A stretch of 16,166 nt of DNA, taken from contig NZ_JAUDRJ010000003.1 of NCBI RefSeq assembly GCF_030382115.1, forward strand, positions 3,888,814 through 3,904,979. Direction: 5' to 3'. Below, one piece after another: positions 6,493-14,666 of this stretch. Below the pieces are notes generated by a model that saw only the letters and a list, made by a program, of their open reading frames with translations, did not search any database and was not told the DNA's origin. Both the position numbers and the translations under genes were made by a program. This stretch comes from Nostoc sp. GT001 (GTDB lineage Bacteria > Cyanobacteriota > Cyanobacteriia > Cyanobacteriales > Nostocaceae). The first letter of the stretch is position 1; every line of letters begins with the position of its first letter.

Positions 6493-9400
6493 ATGTCAAC
6501 TGAGCCAACACCTCAACAGAAACAGCCTTCAAGTGAAATTCAACAGAATGTAGGAGGTCAGAAAAACCAAGCTATTGGAGACATGAGTGGCGGTACTGCA
6601 CTTGGTACAGTTAAAGGCAACGTATCAATAATATATAACTATTATTACCGTGAAGATGCCCAGGTAGTATCTGTTGAATCTACTACTGATGCTGCTGATG
6701 ATAATCTCTCCTGCCCTTATCGCGGTTTGTTTCACTTTAGTCCCAATGATGCGGAGTTTTTCTTTGGACGTGAGGTATGTACAGGAGAACTTTTCGCAGC
6801 AACTCAAAGCTGCAATTTTATACCAGTTTTGGGTGCTTCTGGAAGCGGCAAATCTTCGATAGTTCTGGCGGGACTGGTGCCCAAACTTCAAAATGAAGGT
6901 CACTGGCTATTTACTCACTTCCGTCCCGATTCAGATCCTTTCCATGCCCTGGCTTTGGCGCTAGTTCCACTTTATACTCAAGATTTGAATGCTACTGAAC
7001 GGATAGCTCAAGCTCGTCAGTTAGCAAAATACTTGCAGAATAGGGATGTGCTTCTAGCTGATGTATTTGGCCAGATTCACCAAAATCATCCCACGCATCA
7101 GGTCTTGCTAATTGCCGATCAATTTGAAGAAATTTACACTCTATGTACGGATCAGATAATTCGCCGTAGTTTCCTGGATACTTTATTAGCTAGCTTTCCA
7201 TCTTGCCCTTCTCAATCACACTACAAGCATATACTTGTTGCAACAATGCGGGCAGATTTCTTGGGAAATGCGCTACTGTATCCCCCTTTTGGAGATTTAT
7301 TAAAAACTGATATCAAGCTTATTAGGTCAATGAATTATGAAGAACTTGAGCAAGTAATTGTTAAGCCTAGTGAAAAGTTGGGAGTCACTTTTCAAGAGGG
7401 ATTGGTAAAACGCATTTTGGATGATGTCGAGTCAGAACCCGGTAATTTACCTCTGTTGGAGTTTGCATTAACCCAATTGTGGAAACGGCGAAAGGGAAAA
7501 CAGTTAACTCATGTAGCTTATGAAGACATTGGTGAGGTAAAAGGTGCGCTAGCTCGTCATGCTAATGAAAAATATGGTAATTTGACACCTCATGAGAAGA
7601 AAAAAGTACGGCGAATCTTCATCCAATTGGTGCGTCCGGGGGAAGGAACAGAAGATACGCGGCGATTGGCGACGAAAGCCGAATTGGGTGAAGCAAGCTG
7701 GGGATTGGTGAAACAATTGGCAGATGCGCGATTAGTAGTTACTAGTCGTAATCCTGAAGATCAAGAAACAGTGGAGGTTGTCCATGAAGCGCTGATTCGC
7801 AATTGGAGTCAATTACGAGAATGGATGGACACAGACCGTAGTTTTCGCGCTTGGCAAGATTGGGTGCGGATAGCAATCAATCAATGGAAACAGACGCAGC
7901 AAGATGAAGGGGCATTGCTACGCGGTGCAGCATTGGTGGAGGCGGAAGAAAAGCTGAAACAACGCCAAGAGTATCTGTGCCAAGAGGAGCAAGAATTTAT
8001 CCAAGCTAGTGTAGCACTGCGCGATCGCGAACAAAAGGAGCAAGAACGCAGAAGGCAACTGACTATTTCAGGGTTGGTTGTTGGTTTGGGAGTGGCTTTG
8101 TTTTTAGCAGGGCTAGCGAGTATAGCCTGGAGGAATGCTGCAATCAGTGAAATTAATTCCTTAGCTCAAAGTTCCGATGGGTTTTTGAATTTAGACGAAC
8201 CGAAAGCTGTTAAATCAAGTGTCAAAGCTGCTGTAAAAATGCAACATCAATTATGGGGAGTAGATGCGAATACCCGCACTCAGGTAGAACTGGCGTTATT
8301 AAATACAGTTCACAATGTTGTCGCACCCAATACCTTGGGAGGACACGCAAACTCGGTTAATGGGGTAAGCTTCAGCCCCGATGGTAGGATGCTGGCTTCT
8401 GCAAGTAATGACAAGACGGTGAAACTGTGGGATACCTCCACCAGAAAAGAAATTAGAACTCTAACTGGGCATAAAGAAGCGGTTAATGGAGTAAGCTTCA
8501 GCCCCAATGGCAAGATGCTGGCTTCTGCAAGTGCTGACAACACAGTGAAATTGTGGGATATCTCCACTGGTCAAGAAATTAAAACTCTAACTGGGCATAG
8601 AGAAGCGGTTAATGGGGTAAGCTTCAGCCCCAATGGCAAGATGCTGGCTTCTGCAAGTTCTGACAACACAGTAAAAATGTGGGATACTTCCACCAGAAAA
8701 GAAATTAAAACCCTCACTGGGCACAGAGAAGCAGTTTACAGGCTCAGCTTCAGCCCCGATGGCAGGATGCTGGCTTCTGCAAGCCTTGACAAGACGGTAA
8801 AACTGTGGGATACCTCCACCAGAAAAGAAATTAAAACCCTCACTGGGCATACAAACTCGGTTTGGGGGGTAAGCTTCAGCCCCAATGGCAAGATGCTGGC
8901 TTCTGCAAGTGCTGACAACACAGTAAAACTGTGGGATACCTCCACCAGAAAAGAAATTAAAACTCTAACTGGGCATAAAGATGCAGTTGGGTGGGTAGGC
9001 TTCAGCCCCGATGCCAGGATGCTGGCTTCTGTAAGCCTTGACAATACCGTAAAACTGTGGAATACCTCCACCAGAAAAGAAATTAAAACTCTAACTGGGC
9101 ATAAAGATGCGGTTAATGGAGTAAGCTTCAGCCCCAATGGCAAGATGCTGGCTTCTGCAAGTAATGACAAGACAGTGAAATTGTGGGATGCCTCCACTGG
9201 TCAAGAAATTAAAACTCTAACTGTGCATAAAGAAGCGGTTAATGGAGTAAGCTTCAGCCCCAATGGCAAGATGCTGGCTTCTGCAAGTAATGACAAGACA
9301 GTGAAATTGTGGGATGCCTCCACTGGTCAAGAAATTAAAACTCTAACTGTGCATAAAGAAGCGGTTAATGGAGTAAGCTTCAGCCCCAATGGCAAGATGC

Positions 9401-10221
9401 TAGCTTCTGCAAGTGATGACAAGACAGTAAAACTGTGGGATACCTCCACTGGTCAAGAAATTAAAACTCTAACTGGGCATACAAATTGGGTTTGGGAGGT
9501 AAGCTTCAGCCCCGATGGCAAAACGCTGGCTTCTGCAAGTGCTGACAACACAGTAAAACTGTGGGATACCTCCACCAGAAAAGAAATTAAAACTCTAACT
9601 GGGCATACAAATTGGGTTTGGGGGGTAAGCTTCAGCCGCGATGGCAAAATACTGGCTTCTGCAAGTTCTGACAACACAGTAAAACTGTGGGATACCTCCA
9701 CCAGAAAAGAAATTAAAACTCTAACTGGGCATACAAATTGGGTTTGGGGGGTAAGCTTCAGCCGCGATGGCAAAATACTGGCTTCTGCAAGTTCTGACAA
9801 CACAGTAAAACTGTGGGATACCTCCACCAGAAAAGAAATTAAAACTCTAACTGGACATACAGAAAAGGTTTATAGGGTAAGCTTCAGACCCGATGGTAAG
9901 CTAGCTTCTGCAAGTGCTGACAAGACGGTGAAACTGTGGGATACCTCCACTGATCAAGAAATTAAAACCCTCACTGGGCATACACACTGGGTTTTAGGAG
10001 TCAGTTTCAGTCCCAATGGCAAGATGCTGGCTTCTGCTAGTCGTGACAAGACAGTGAAACTGTGGAGATGGGATTTTGATTATTTACTCAAGGAAGGGTG
10101 CAATTTTATGGACGAGTATTTTAAAACTAATCCCGTTAATAATGAAAGCGATAAGCATCTGTGCGATGGTGTAGGTATTCCTGCAAGCGTCAACATACAA
10201 ACAGAACTCAACGCCTTGTAA
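6493..10221 (+). CDS. nSTAND1 NTPase with membrane helix and 14 WD40 repeats (NLR-like receptor)
   Basis: A 1242-residue signalling ATPase. Residues about 15-45 (IQQNVGGQKNQAIGDMSGG, then GNV) copy the C-terminal motif of the upstream CHAT protein. Next comes the nSTAND1 entry signature CPYRGLFHFSPNDAEFFFGRE (about 74-94), Walker A GASGSGKSS (114-122), Walker B LLIADQFEE (205-213), a winged-helix/helical arm (GNLPLLEFALTQLW, then VVHEALIRNW), a charged coiled segment, and one predicted membrane helix (about 525-547, GLVVGLGVALFLAGLASIAW) after the basic RRR. From residue 615, 14 WD40 repeats of 42 residues (one of 41) make two seven-bladed propellers, followed by a Cys-containing tail (KEGCNFMDEY, ESDKHLCDG). 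GAAGG lies 12 bases before the ATG; a five-codon ATG frame at 6486 overlaps the start. Likely an oligomerising sensor that activates the CHAT effector. Confidence 0.92.
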   Translation: MSTEPTPQQKQPSSEIQQNVGGQKNQAIGDMSGGTALGTVKGNVSIIYNYYYREDAQVVSVESTTDAADDNLSCPYRGLFHFSPNDAEFFFGREVCTGELFAATQSCNFIPVLGASGSGKSSIVLAGLVPKLQNEGHWLFTHFRPDSDPFHALALALVPLYTQDLNATERIAQARQLAKYLQNRDVLLADVFGQIHQNHPTHQVLLIADQFEEIYTLCTDQIIRRSFLDTLLASFPSCPSQSHYKHILVATMRADFLGNALLYPPFGDLLKTDIKLIRSMNYEELEQVIVKPSEKLGVTFQEGLVKRILDDVESEPGNLPLLEFALTQLWKRRKGKQLTHVAYEDIGEVKGALARHANEKYGNLTPHEKKKVRRIFIQLVRPGEGTEDTRRLATKAELGEASWGLVKQLADARLVVTSRNPEDQETVEVVHEALIRNWSQLREWMDTDRSFRAWQDWVRIAINQWKQTQQDEGALLRGAALVEAEEKLKQRQEYLCQEEQEFIQASVALRDREQKEQERRRQLTISGLVVGLGVALFLAGLASIAWRNAAISEINSLAQSSDGFLNLDEPKAVKSSVKAAVKMQHQLWGVDANTRTQVELALLNTVHNVVAPNTLGGHANSVNGVSFSPDGRMLASASNDKTVKLWDTSTRKEIRTLTGHKEAVNGVSFSPNGKMLASASADNTVKLWDISTGQEIKTLTGHREAVNGVSFSPNGKMLASASSDNTVKMWDTSTRKEIKTLTGHREAVYRLSFSPDGRMLASASLDKTVKLWDTSTRKEIKTLTGHTNSVWGVSFSPNGKMLASASADNTVKLWDTSTRKEIKTLTGHKDAVGWVGFSPDARMLASVSLDNTVKLWNTSTRKEIKTLTGHKDAVNGVSFSPNGKMLASASNDKTVKLWDASTGQEIKTLTVHKEAVNGVSFSPNGKMLASASNDKTVKLWDASTGQEIKTLTVHKEAVNGVSFSPNGKMLASASDDKTVKLWDTSTGQEIKTLTGHTNWVWEVSFSPDGKTLASASADNTVKLWDTSTRKEIKTLTGHTNWVWGVSFSRDGKILASASSDNTVKLWDTSTRKEIKTLTGHTNWVWGVSFSRDGKILASASSDNTVKLWDTSTRKEIKTLTGHTEKVYRVSFRPDGKLASASADKTVKLWDTSTDQEIKTLTGHTHWVLGVSFSPNGKMLASASRDKTVKLWRWDFDYLLKEGCNFMDEYFKTNPVNNESDKHLCDGVGIPASVNIQTELNAL
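8335..10065 (+). repeat. 14 tandem 126-bp repeats encoding WD40 units
   Basis: Each unit encodes about 42 residues, roughly LTGHxxxVxxVSFSPxGKML followed by ASASxDxTVKLWDxSTxxEIKT. Units 11 and 12 are identical over their full 126 bp, and units 7 to 9 are nearly so, which indicates recent duplication or gene conversion. Differences are concentrated at the residues after GH (NS, EA, DA, NW, EK, HW), the two residues after the following Val (NG, YR, WG, GW, WE, LG) and the residue before D(K/N)T (N, A, S, L, D, R). Unit 13 is one codon short. This is coding repeat DNA, not a CRISPR array. Confidence 0.95.
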
Positions 10222-10285
10222 AATTGACAATGTCCTTGAAGATAACCAGGAGGAGCTAAATAAGCCACAACCAGATCAAAACGAG

Positions 10286-10438
10286 ATGGGTAAGTCATTA
10301 GACCGAACTTTTGACCATGCAAAGAAAGCTAAAGGCTTTGCTTCTATGAGCGCAAAACTTCAACCACATATCACTAAGATTACTGCTTGGCTAGGTAATA
10401 ATTGGCAATTGAACTTTGGACAAAGCTTTCTTCTTTAG
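10286..10438 (+). CDS. Small ORF or gene remnant downstream of the nSTAND gene
   Basis: A 50-codon frame beginning MGKSLDRTFDHAKKAKGF and ending with ITAWLGNNWQ and a short tail. It looks protein-like: an amphipathic helix followed by an aromatic AWLGNNW segment. The frame is open without ATG, GTG or TTG back to 10175, overlapping the end of the nSTAND gene in the +1 frame. It may thus be a frameshifted C-terminal tail, a fragment of a lost downstream gene, or a small gene using the ATG at 10286, which has only a weak GAG upstream. A strong AGGAGG lies at about 10249-10254 with no usable start at normal spacing. No function is recognised. Confidence 0.4.
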   Translation: MGKSLDRTFDHAKKAKGFASMSAKLQPHITKITAWLGNNWQLNFGQSFLL

Positions 10439-10607
10439 ATTTTTTTTCTAACTAAACTCTTATTGATCAGTGTAAATTCAGAAGAGAACTACTGTGAATT
10501 AATACCAAATACGAAAAATAATGCTAGACATCGTTTTGTTTGTTCTTACTTCCCCACCTGCCGATCAACCCATCTTCCCATCGAGTAACCAGGTGACATC
10601 AGTGGCT

Positions 10608-11054
10608 ATGTCTAATATTGATGGATTTACATCCAATAATTTATTGCAGCAAATGTATGGAACACAGTTTATAGATGAGGATGTAGATTTGAAATTAAGT
10701 GATGAGGAGTTAGAATTAATAGCTAACCAGCAGCTAGCGAAATGTGACCACGATAAAGACAAGGCCTGCTCCAAAGATTCAGATGTTATCGTAGGTGGCA
10801 ATCAAATAATATCTCTTGATACTGTTCTGCAATATGAGAACGACCACCCAGGACTAATTAGACTCATCAATGAGCGATTTAAAAACGCTGATATCCCTAT
10901 TACACAAAGAGCCTCTGAAGTACTATCGAATAATCTTAGACACGAAGCTCCCAGAGTGACAAAACGTGTACATCGGGGTTTTAAAGTTAAATTGACTGAG
11001 CCTTATGATGGTCAGCTTTGCTTTTTTGATGAATCGTGCCCCATCGAATTTTAA
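10608..11054 (+). CDS. Hypothetical protein with lanthipeptide-leader-like motif (possible LanA)
   Basis: A 148-residue acidic protein if started at the ATG at 10608; an upstream ATG at 10521 would add 29 residues, but neither has a clear ribosome binding site. The segment KLSDEELELIANQQ (about 29-42) closely resembles the end of double-glycine leader peptides of class II lanthipeptides and NHLP-type precursors, which read LSDEELE.(I/V)AGG; here NQQ replaces GG. A GG occurs later (residues 63-64, VIVGG). There are four Cys: 46 and 54 (KCDHDKDKACS), and 138 and 144 near the C-terminus (QLCFFDESCPIEF). It is convergent with and 186 bp from a LanM gene. This fits a modified-peptide substrate, but length, few Cys and the missing GG make it uncertain; it could be a scaffold or a decayed precursor. 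Confidence 0.55.
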   Translation: MSNIDGFTSNNLLQQMYGTQFIDEDVDLKLSDEELELIANQQLAKCDHDKDKACSKDSDVIVGGNQIISLDTVLQYENDHPGLIRLINERFKNADIPITQRASEVLSNNLRHEAPRVTKRVHRGFKVKLTEPYDGQLCFFDESCPIEF

Positions 11055-11066
11055 TTTGTTTGCAAT

Positions 11067-11134
11067 AGACATCTCCGAAAAAGAATATAAAAGCCTTGTG
11101 CAGTCAGGGTTAATATCTCATTTTGGAGAGGTCT
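11067..11134. repeat. Short imperfect inverted repeat between convergent genes
   Basis: AGACATCTCCGAAAA at 11067-11081 is an imperfect inverse of TTTTGGAGAGGTCT at 11121-11134. An inner pair, CCTTGTG and CAGGG, could extend the hairpin. It sits just past the stop of the plus-strand gene. It may serve as a bidirectional terminator region or be one of the short palindromic repeats typical of this genome type. Confidence 0.4.
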
Positions 11135-11240
11135 AATAATATCTTTGTCATGGTCATACTGGTCGGTTTGCTTTTGTGACAGTTGGGGGTGCGGAAGGTG
11201 GGTTAAAAAAGAAGAAGTTTTAAAAAAGTCGCACAAGGTA

Positions 11241-14200
11241 CTATAACGATAATACTGAGGGAAGCGAATCTTCAACCAGCCGCAATAACTCATAACCTAT
11301 CCCCGCAGTCCCCTGAAATAAACCAGGATTAAACACGGAATTTGGCAATTTCAAAAATTGATAACCTCTAGCAAGTTGACCACGATTTACTATCGAAGAA
11401 GCTCTGATAAGTACCTCTTCTCGTAACTCTGGTCGGTTAAGTTTTTGTGCAGCTAGTAATAGCATCTCTATCTTGCCAAAATTACCGCACTCAATAGAAT
11501 CTACATCAATCAAATTATTTGTGTTTGTAGTTCTTACAACTATTTCTAATTCTTGATAAACATCATCTGTCTTTAAAATAGACAAACTAGCTAAACGCGC
11601 TAAAATAATTTCCCCTGCAATATCAAACCTGCTGGATTGAATATTTTCTTCTGATTTTTGTAGAAATACACTCCGCTCATAAGTAATTGCTGCCTTTGCT
11701 GCTGCTAAATAGGCGGAATCTGCGGTGACAGTATAGAGCCTAAATAGAGCATAAGCAATTCCCCCTGCACCATGAAAGAAACCCGGATGTTGCCCTTGCT
11801 GTAAAATATTCCACGCCTGGGGTATTCCTGCCACCTTCACTTGATGGTTTAATAAATGCTGACCGCAGTTAATAGCCCGTTCTAAAACCTTTGTCTCTTG
11901 AGTGTGGTGATAAAGAGACAATAACCCCAAAATAGCCCCTGATGCCCCATAAATAATATTAAATTGCTGGTCAGATGCAATCAATTTGGGGGTAATGAAA
12001 TTGGCAATCCCCTCTGCATCTTCCATAAGTGCAGGTTCCTTAAGAAATTGGCTAGTTGTCACCAAACCGTAGATAAGGGAACCTAAACCCATACCACCCC
12101 CAATTCCTTGTCTGACAAATCTGCGATGAGACTCAAAATCAAATGTTTGTAAAAACTTGCGGGTAGAAAACAACGCTCCCATCACCAATTCTCGGAACTG
12201 GTTTGTTCCCCTCACATAATCCAAAGCTGCCAAAAATAGAGCAATACCGCTATTACCATTGTAGAGATTATCACCTAGAGGTTCAAACTGAAAACACTTA
12301 GCATTGGAAAAGTAGTTAAAACCAATCCACTTCACACTACCATCATTTCCCCAAATTGCCCGTGCTTGAATTTCCTCTGCCAGCCGCGTTGCTTCTTGAA
12401 GTAACTGTTGTTTTGTCAAAGAAATTAAGCTATGGCTCTGACTTTTCACGGGTTCTGGAGGGAATGAAGCTGTCTGTAAATTTACTGCCTTTCCTTCGGC
12501 ATAAAAACAACCTTTAATAATTTCTACTTGTCGCGCCAAATCTGCTTCACTCAAGTTTTCTAGCTGAGTCTGCACAGTTTTGTAACTTGGCTCCTGGAAA
12601 TACTCTGCAATAGATTTTCCCGGCTCTAACACTAGTTCATCGCTGCCAGAACAAGCACTAAAATAGGGAATATCTAACTGCTCCATTGCCTGGAGTTCCT
12701 TTGATAAAATCCCCCAATAATGGGGTTTTTCGTCAACAACCAGAAATGCTCGACTTAGGTGATCAATTTCTATACTTCTATCAATTCCATTACGCAGCCA
12801 TTTTGGGGATTGAATGTGTTCTAAAATTTTTGCATAAACCTGACTCATCCTAAACATAAATCGCACTTGCACATTTTTCAATGCCGCCAAAGGACTATCC
12901 TCAGCTAGTAAAATATGCTTACGAGAAATTAACAGACGATACATCTGTTCAAATCCCCACACAATTTCATCAAGATAGTCCCCACCTTCAAGAGGAATAC
13001 CATTTAACATGGGTACGTTCGTTAGTGCAGGAGAGGGATGATTCTGACATCTGCTGAGGGCATTATTTTGATAGGCAATGCAGCCATTTTCTAGAAAACC
13101 CCAACGAGGGAGAAGCCCGGTACGGACTACAGAATCGCAGAACTGTTTACCGAGTATTTTCTCAACTTCCGTTTCTTGGGGAAAGTCTGCCATCAGTTTC
13201 GCCTCTGGTTGCATGAGGGTTTCCATATCCACCAGGACAAAATGTTCCCCATTGGCGACTAAATTCTGATGGTGACAGTCAGTTACTCTTAAGATATGCA
13301 GTAAACACAATAGCATTCCCGATCGCTGGTAAAATCGTTGTGCTGCTGCTTTGTCTGCACAGGGTAGATGCTCAACATATTCTACCCAACCATAATCAAC
13401 GCGATCGCATATTTTTAGAACTTTGAAAGGTAAGGAAATATCCTGCTGATTGCACCAATCTAAGAACTGAGTAAAAGCTACTTCTGCCCCTAAGCCTTTA
13501 GGTTTATATACTAGTTTTAGTCCCGATTCAAAGGTAAGGGCAATTACCGTTCTTCCTTGATGATGGGGATCGGAAAGGGAAGGCTGAATGTCAATGACTT
13601 TTCCCAGATGAGGCTGGGATGATGAGAATATTTGTTGAATTGCTGGAATATCTGCTTGCAGACGTTGCAGGAAATCTGCGATTGCTTCCACCCAAAAATC
13701 AACAGCAGTTGCCATTAAGCGTCCTAAAACAGGATATTGCTGGAAAAACCCTAACATTCCATCCCCTAAGAGTTTCTCCACAAAAGTATTGTATTTATCT
13801 TGAGGATTAGTCTGATTTTGTGATTGTATTCCCGTCCGATGAGGAAATTTCTGCTCCAAGGCAACAAAACGGGAATATTCTGCTGTGAAAGTTTTGGCAC
13901 TGAGATTGAGTAGTTTTTCCAACAAGCTACACTCAAAAGTGAGGTAAGAGGACTCAGAGAGTATTTTTAAAGGTAGATGTTCATCAGATAGGGAATTAGT
14001 ACCCAAACGAATTAATAACTGCTGTCGCGCCACAGAGATTGTCGGTAGCAATAGTTCTTGAAATGCTAAGGTTTGGGGATTAATCGGAGTCAATGATGGG
14101 GGATGAAAATTAGAAGCAGTTTCAATCATCGCCCTTAAAGTCTCTGACCAAACTGGTAAAATTTGACTATCCACTACAGGGAGCGATCGCAAAGCCTGCT

Positions 14201-14405
14201 GTACTTGCTCAACATCTAAGCCGTCCCAAAGTAGCCGCTTCTGGAATTTTTCCCAGTTTCCATGAGCGCTTACCTTACACCATCGCTGAAGACGTGATGT
14301 TAGCTGTTCTTCGCTATCAGTAACTTGTAACTTTTTGCCCAGGCGTTCAGATAAACAGCTAGCTTGAGCAATAATCTGCGTTAAGTCAGATTTTTGAACT
14401 TTCAT
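11241..14405 (-). CDS. lanM: Class II lanthipeptide synthetase LanM with degenerate cyclase zinc site
   Basis: A 1054-residue LanM, which phosphorylates and eliminates Ser/Thr of a precursor peptide and normally then forms thioether rings. The N-terminal dehydratase keeps the expected residues: DPHHQGRTV (Asp279, His281), VYKPKG (Lys301), TDCHHQN (Asp376, His378, Asn381), LVDMETL (Asp393) and RFMFRMS (Arg515, with Ser521 where Thr is usual). The C-terminal LanC-like barrel keeps its Gly motifs (YNGNSG, IIYGASG, GFFHGAGGIAYAL, FQGTAGIGYELLRL). Where WCHGAPGI-type zinc-ligand sequence is expected (about 926-933) it reads RFDIAGEI, and the second site (CHG or CCG) reads ECGN (Cys973), so two of three ligands seem lost. 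Length and frame are otherwise intact. A possible promoter (TTGTAC at 14492-14487, TATAAA at 14471-14466) lies upstream. No LanT transporter or separate LanC is in the window. Confidence 0.93.
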   Translation of the reverse strand: MKVQKSDLTQIIAQASCLSERLGKKLQVTDSEEQLTSRLQRWCKVSAHGNWEKFQKRLLWDGLDVEQVQQALRSLPVVDSQILPVWSETLRAMIETASNFHPPSLTPINPQTLAFQELLLPTISVARQQLLIRLGTNSLSDEHLPLKILSESSYLTFECSLLEKLLNLSAKTFTAEYSRFVALEQKFPHRTGIQSQNQTNPQDKYNTFVEKLLGDGMLGFFQQYPVLGRLMATAVDFWVEAIADFLQRLQADIPAIQQIFSSSQPHLGKVIDIQPSLSDPHHQGRTVIALTFESGLKLVYKPKGLGAEVAFTQFLDWCNQQDISLPFKVLKICDRVDYGWVEYVEHLPCADKAAAQRFYQRSGMLLCLLHILRVTDCHHQNLVANGEHFVLVDMETLMQPEAKLMADFPQETEVEKILGKQFCDSVVRTGLLPRWGFLENGCIAYQNNALSRCQNHPSPALTNVPMLNGIPLEGGDYLDEIVWGFEQMYRLLISRKHILLAEDSPLAALKNVQVRFMFRMSQVYAKILEHIQSPKWLRNGIDRSIEIDHLSRAFLVVDEKPHYWGILSKELQAMEQLDIPYFSACSGSDELVLEPGKSIAEYFQEPSYKTVQTQLENLSEADLARQVEIIKGCFYAEGKAVNLQTASFPPEPVKSQSHSLISLTKQQLLQEATRLAEEIQARAIWGNDGSVKWIGFNYFSNAKCFQFEPLGDNLYNGNSGIALFLAALDYVRGTNQFRELVMGALFSTRKFLQTFDFESHRRFVRQGIGGGMGLGSLIYGLVTTSQFLKEPALMEDAEGIANFITPKLIASDQQFNIIYGASGAILGLLSLYHHTQETKVLERAINCGQHLLNHQVKVAGIPQAWNILQQGQHPGFFHGAGGIAYALFRLYTVTADSAYLAAAKAAITYERSVFLQKSEENIQSSRFDIAGEIILARLASLSILKTDDVYQELEIVVRTTNTNNLIDVDSIECGNFGKIEMLLLAAQKLNRPELREEVLIRASSIVNRGQLARGYQFLKLPNSVFNPGLFQGTAGIGYELLRLVEDSLPSVLSL

Positions 14406-14603
14406 TTTTTAGTAAACATTCCTTGCGAGTGCAATCATGCAAGAAGCAAGTTACATAATTCGTAATTTATAATACCGCTATTGGGTGTACAAGCTACGTA
14501 ATTAGAAATTTTTACGGATATGATTCGAGCCGCATTAAGGACAAGTCATGTTTCAGCACCCTTTGTTCACAATTATGCAACGCCAAAAAAAACAAATAAA
14601 ATA

Positions 14604-14628
14604 GCCCAAAACATTTTAAATTTTGGGC
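14604..14628 (-). terminator. Rho-independent terminator of the polyol dehydrogenase gene
   Basis: GCCCAAAA at 14604-14611 and TTTTGGGC at 14621-14628 form an 8-bp perfect stem with a 9-base loop. Read on the minus strand, the hairpin is followed by a T-rich run (the A-rich 14585-14603 on the plus strand). It lies about 40 bp past the stop codon of the minus-strand dehydrogenase gene, so that gene is unlikely to be read through into lanM. Confidence 0.65.
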
Positions 14629-14666
14629 AAAGGATTAAAGGCTTTTATCTTTCTTTAAGTTTTCTC

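Noticed and set aside
8310..9827. Several minus-strand open frames opposite the WD40 region
   Set aside because: They are repetitive shadows of the 126-bp coding repeats and share no independent start signals or family features.
8335..10065. Regular repeat periodicity that might suggest a CRISPR array
   Set aside because: The 126-bp period is a multiple of three, the frame is uninterrupted and the translation is canonical WD40; there are no spacers.
11051..11293. Minus-strand 80-codon frame overlapping the lanM 3' end
   Set aside because: Out of frame with lanM, crosses a palindromic repeat, and shows no start signal or family motif.
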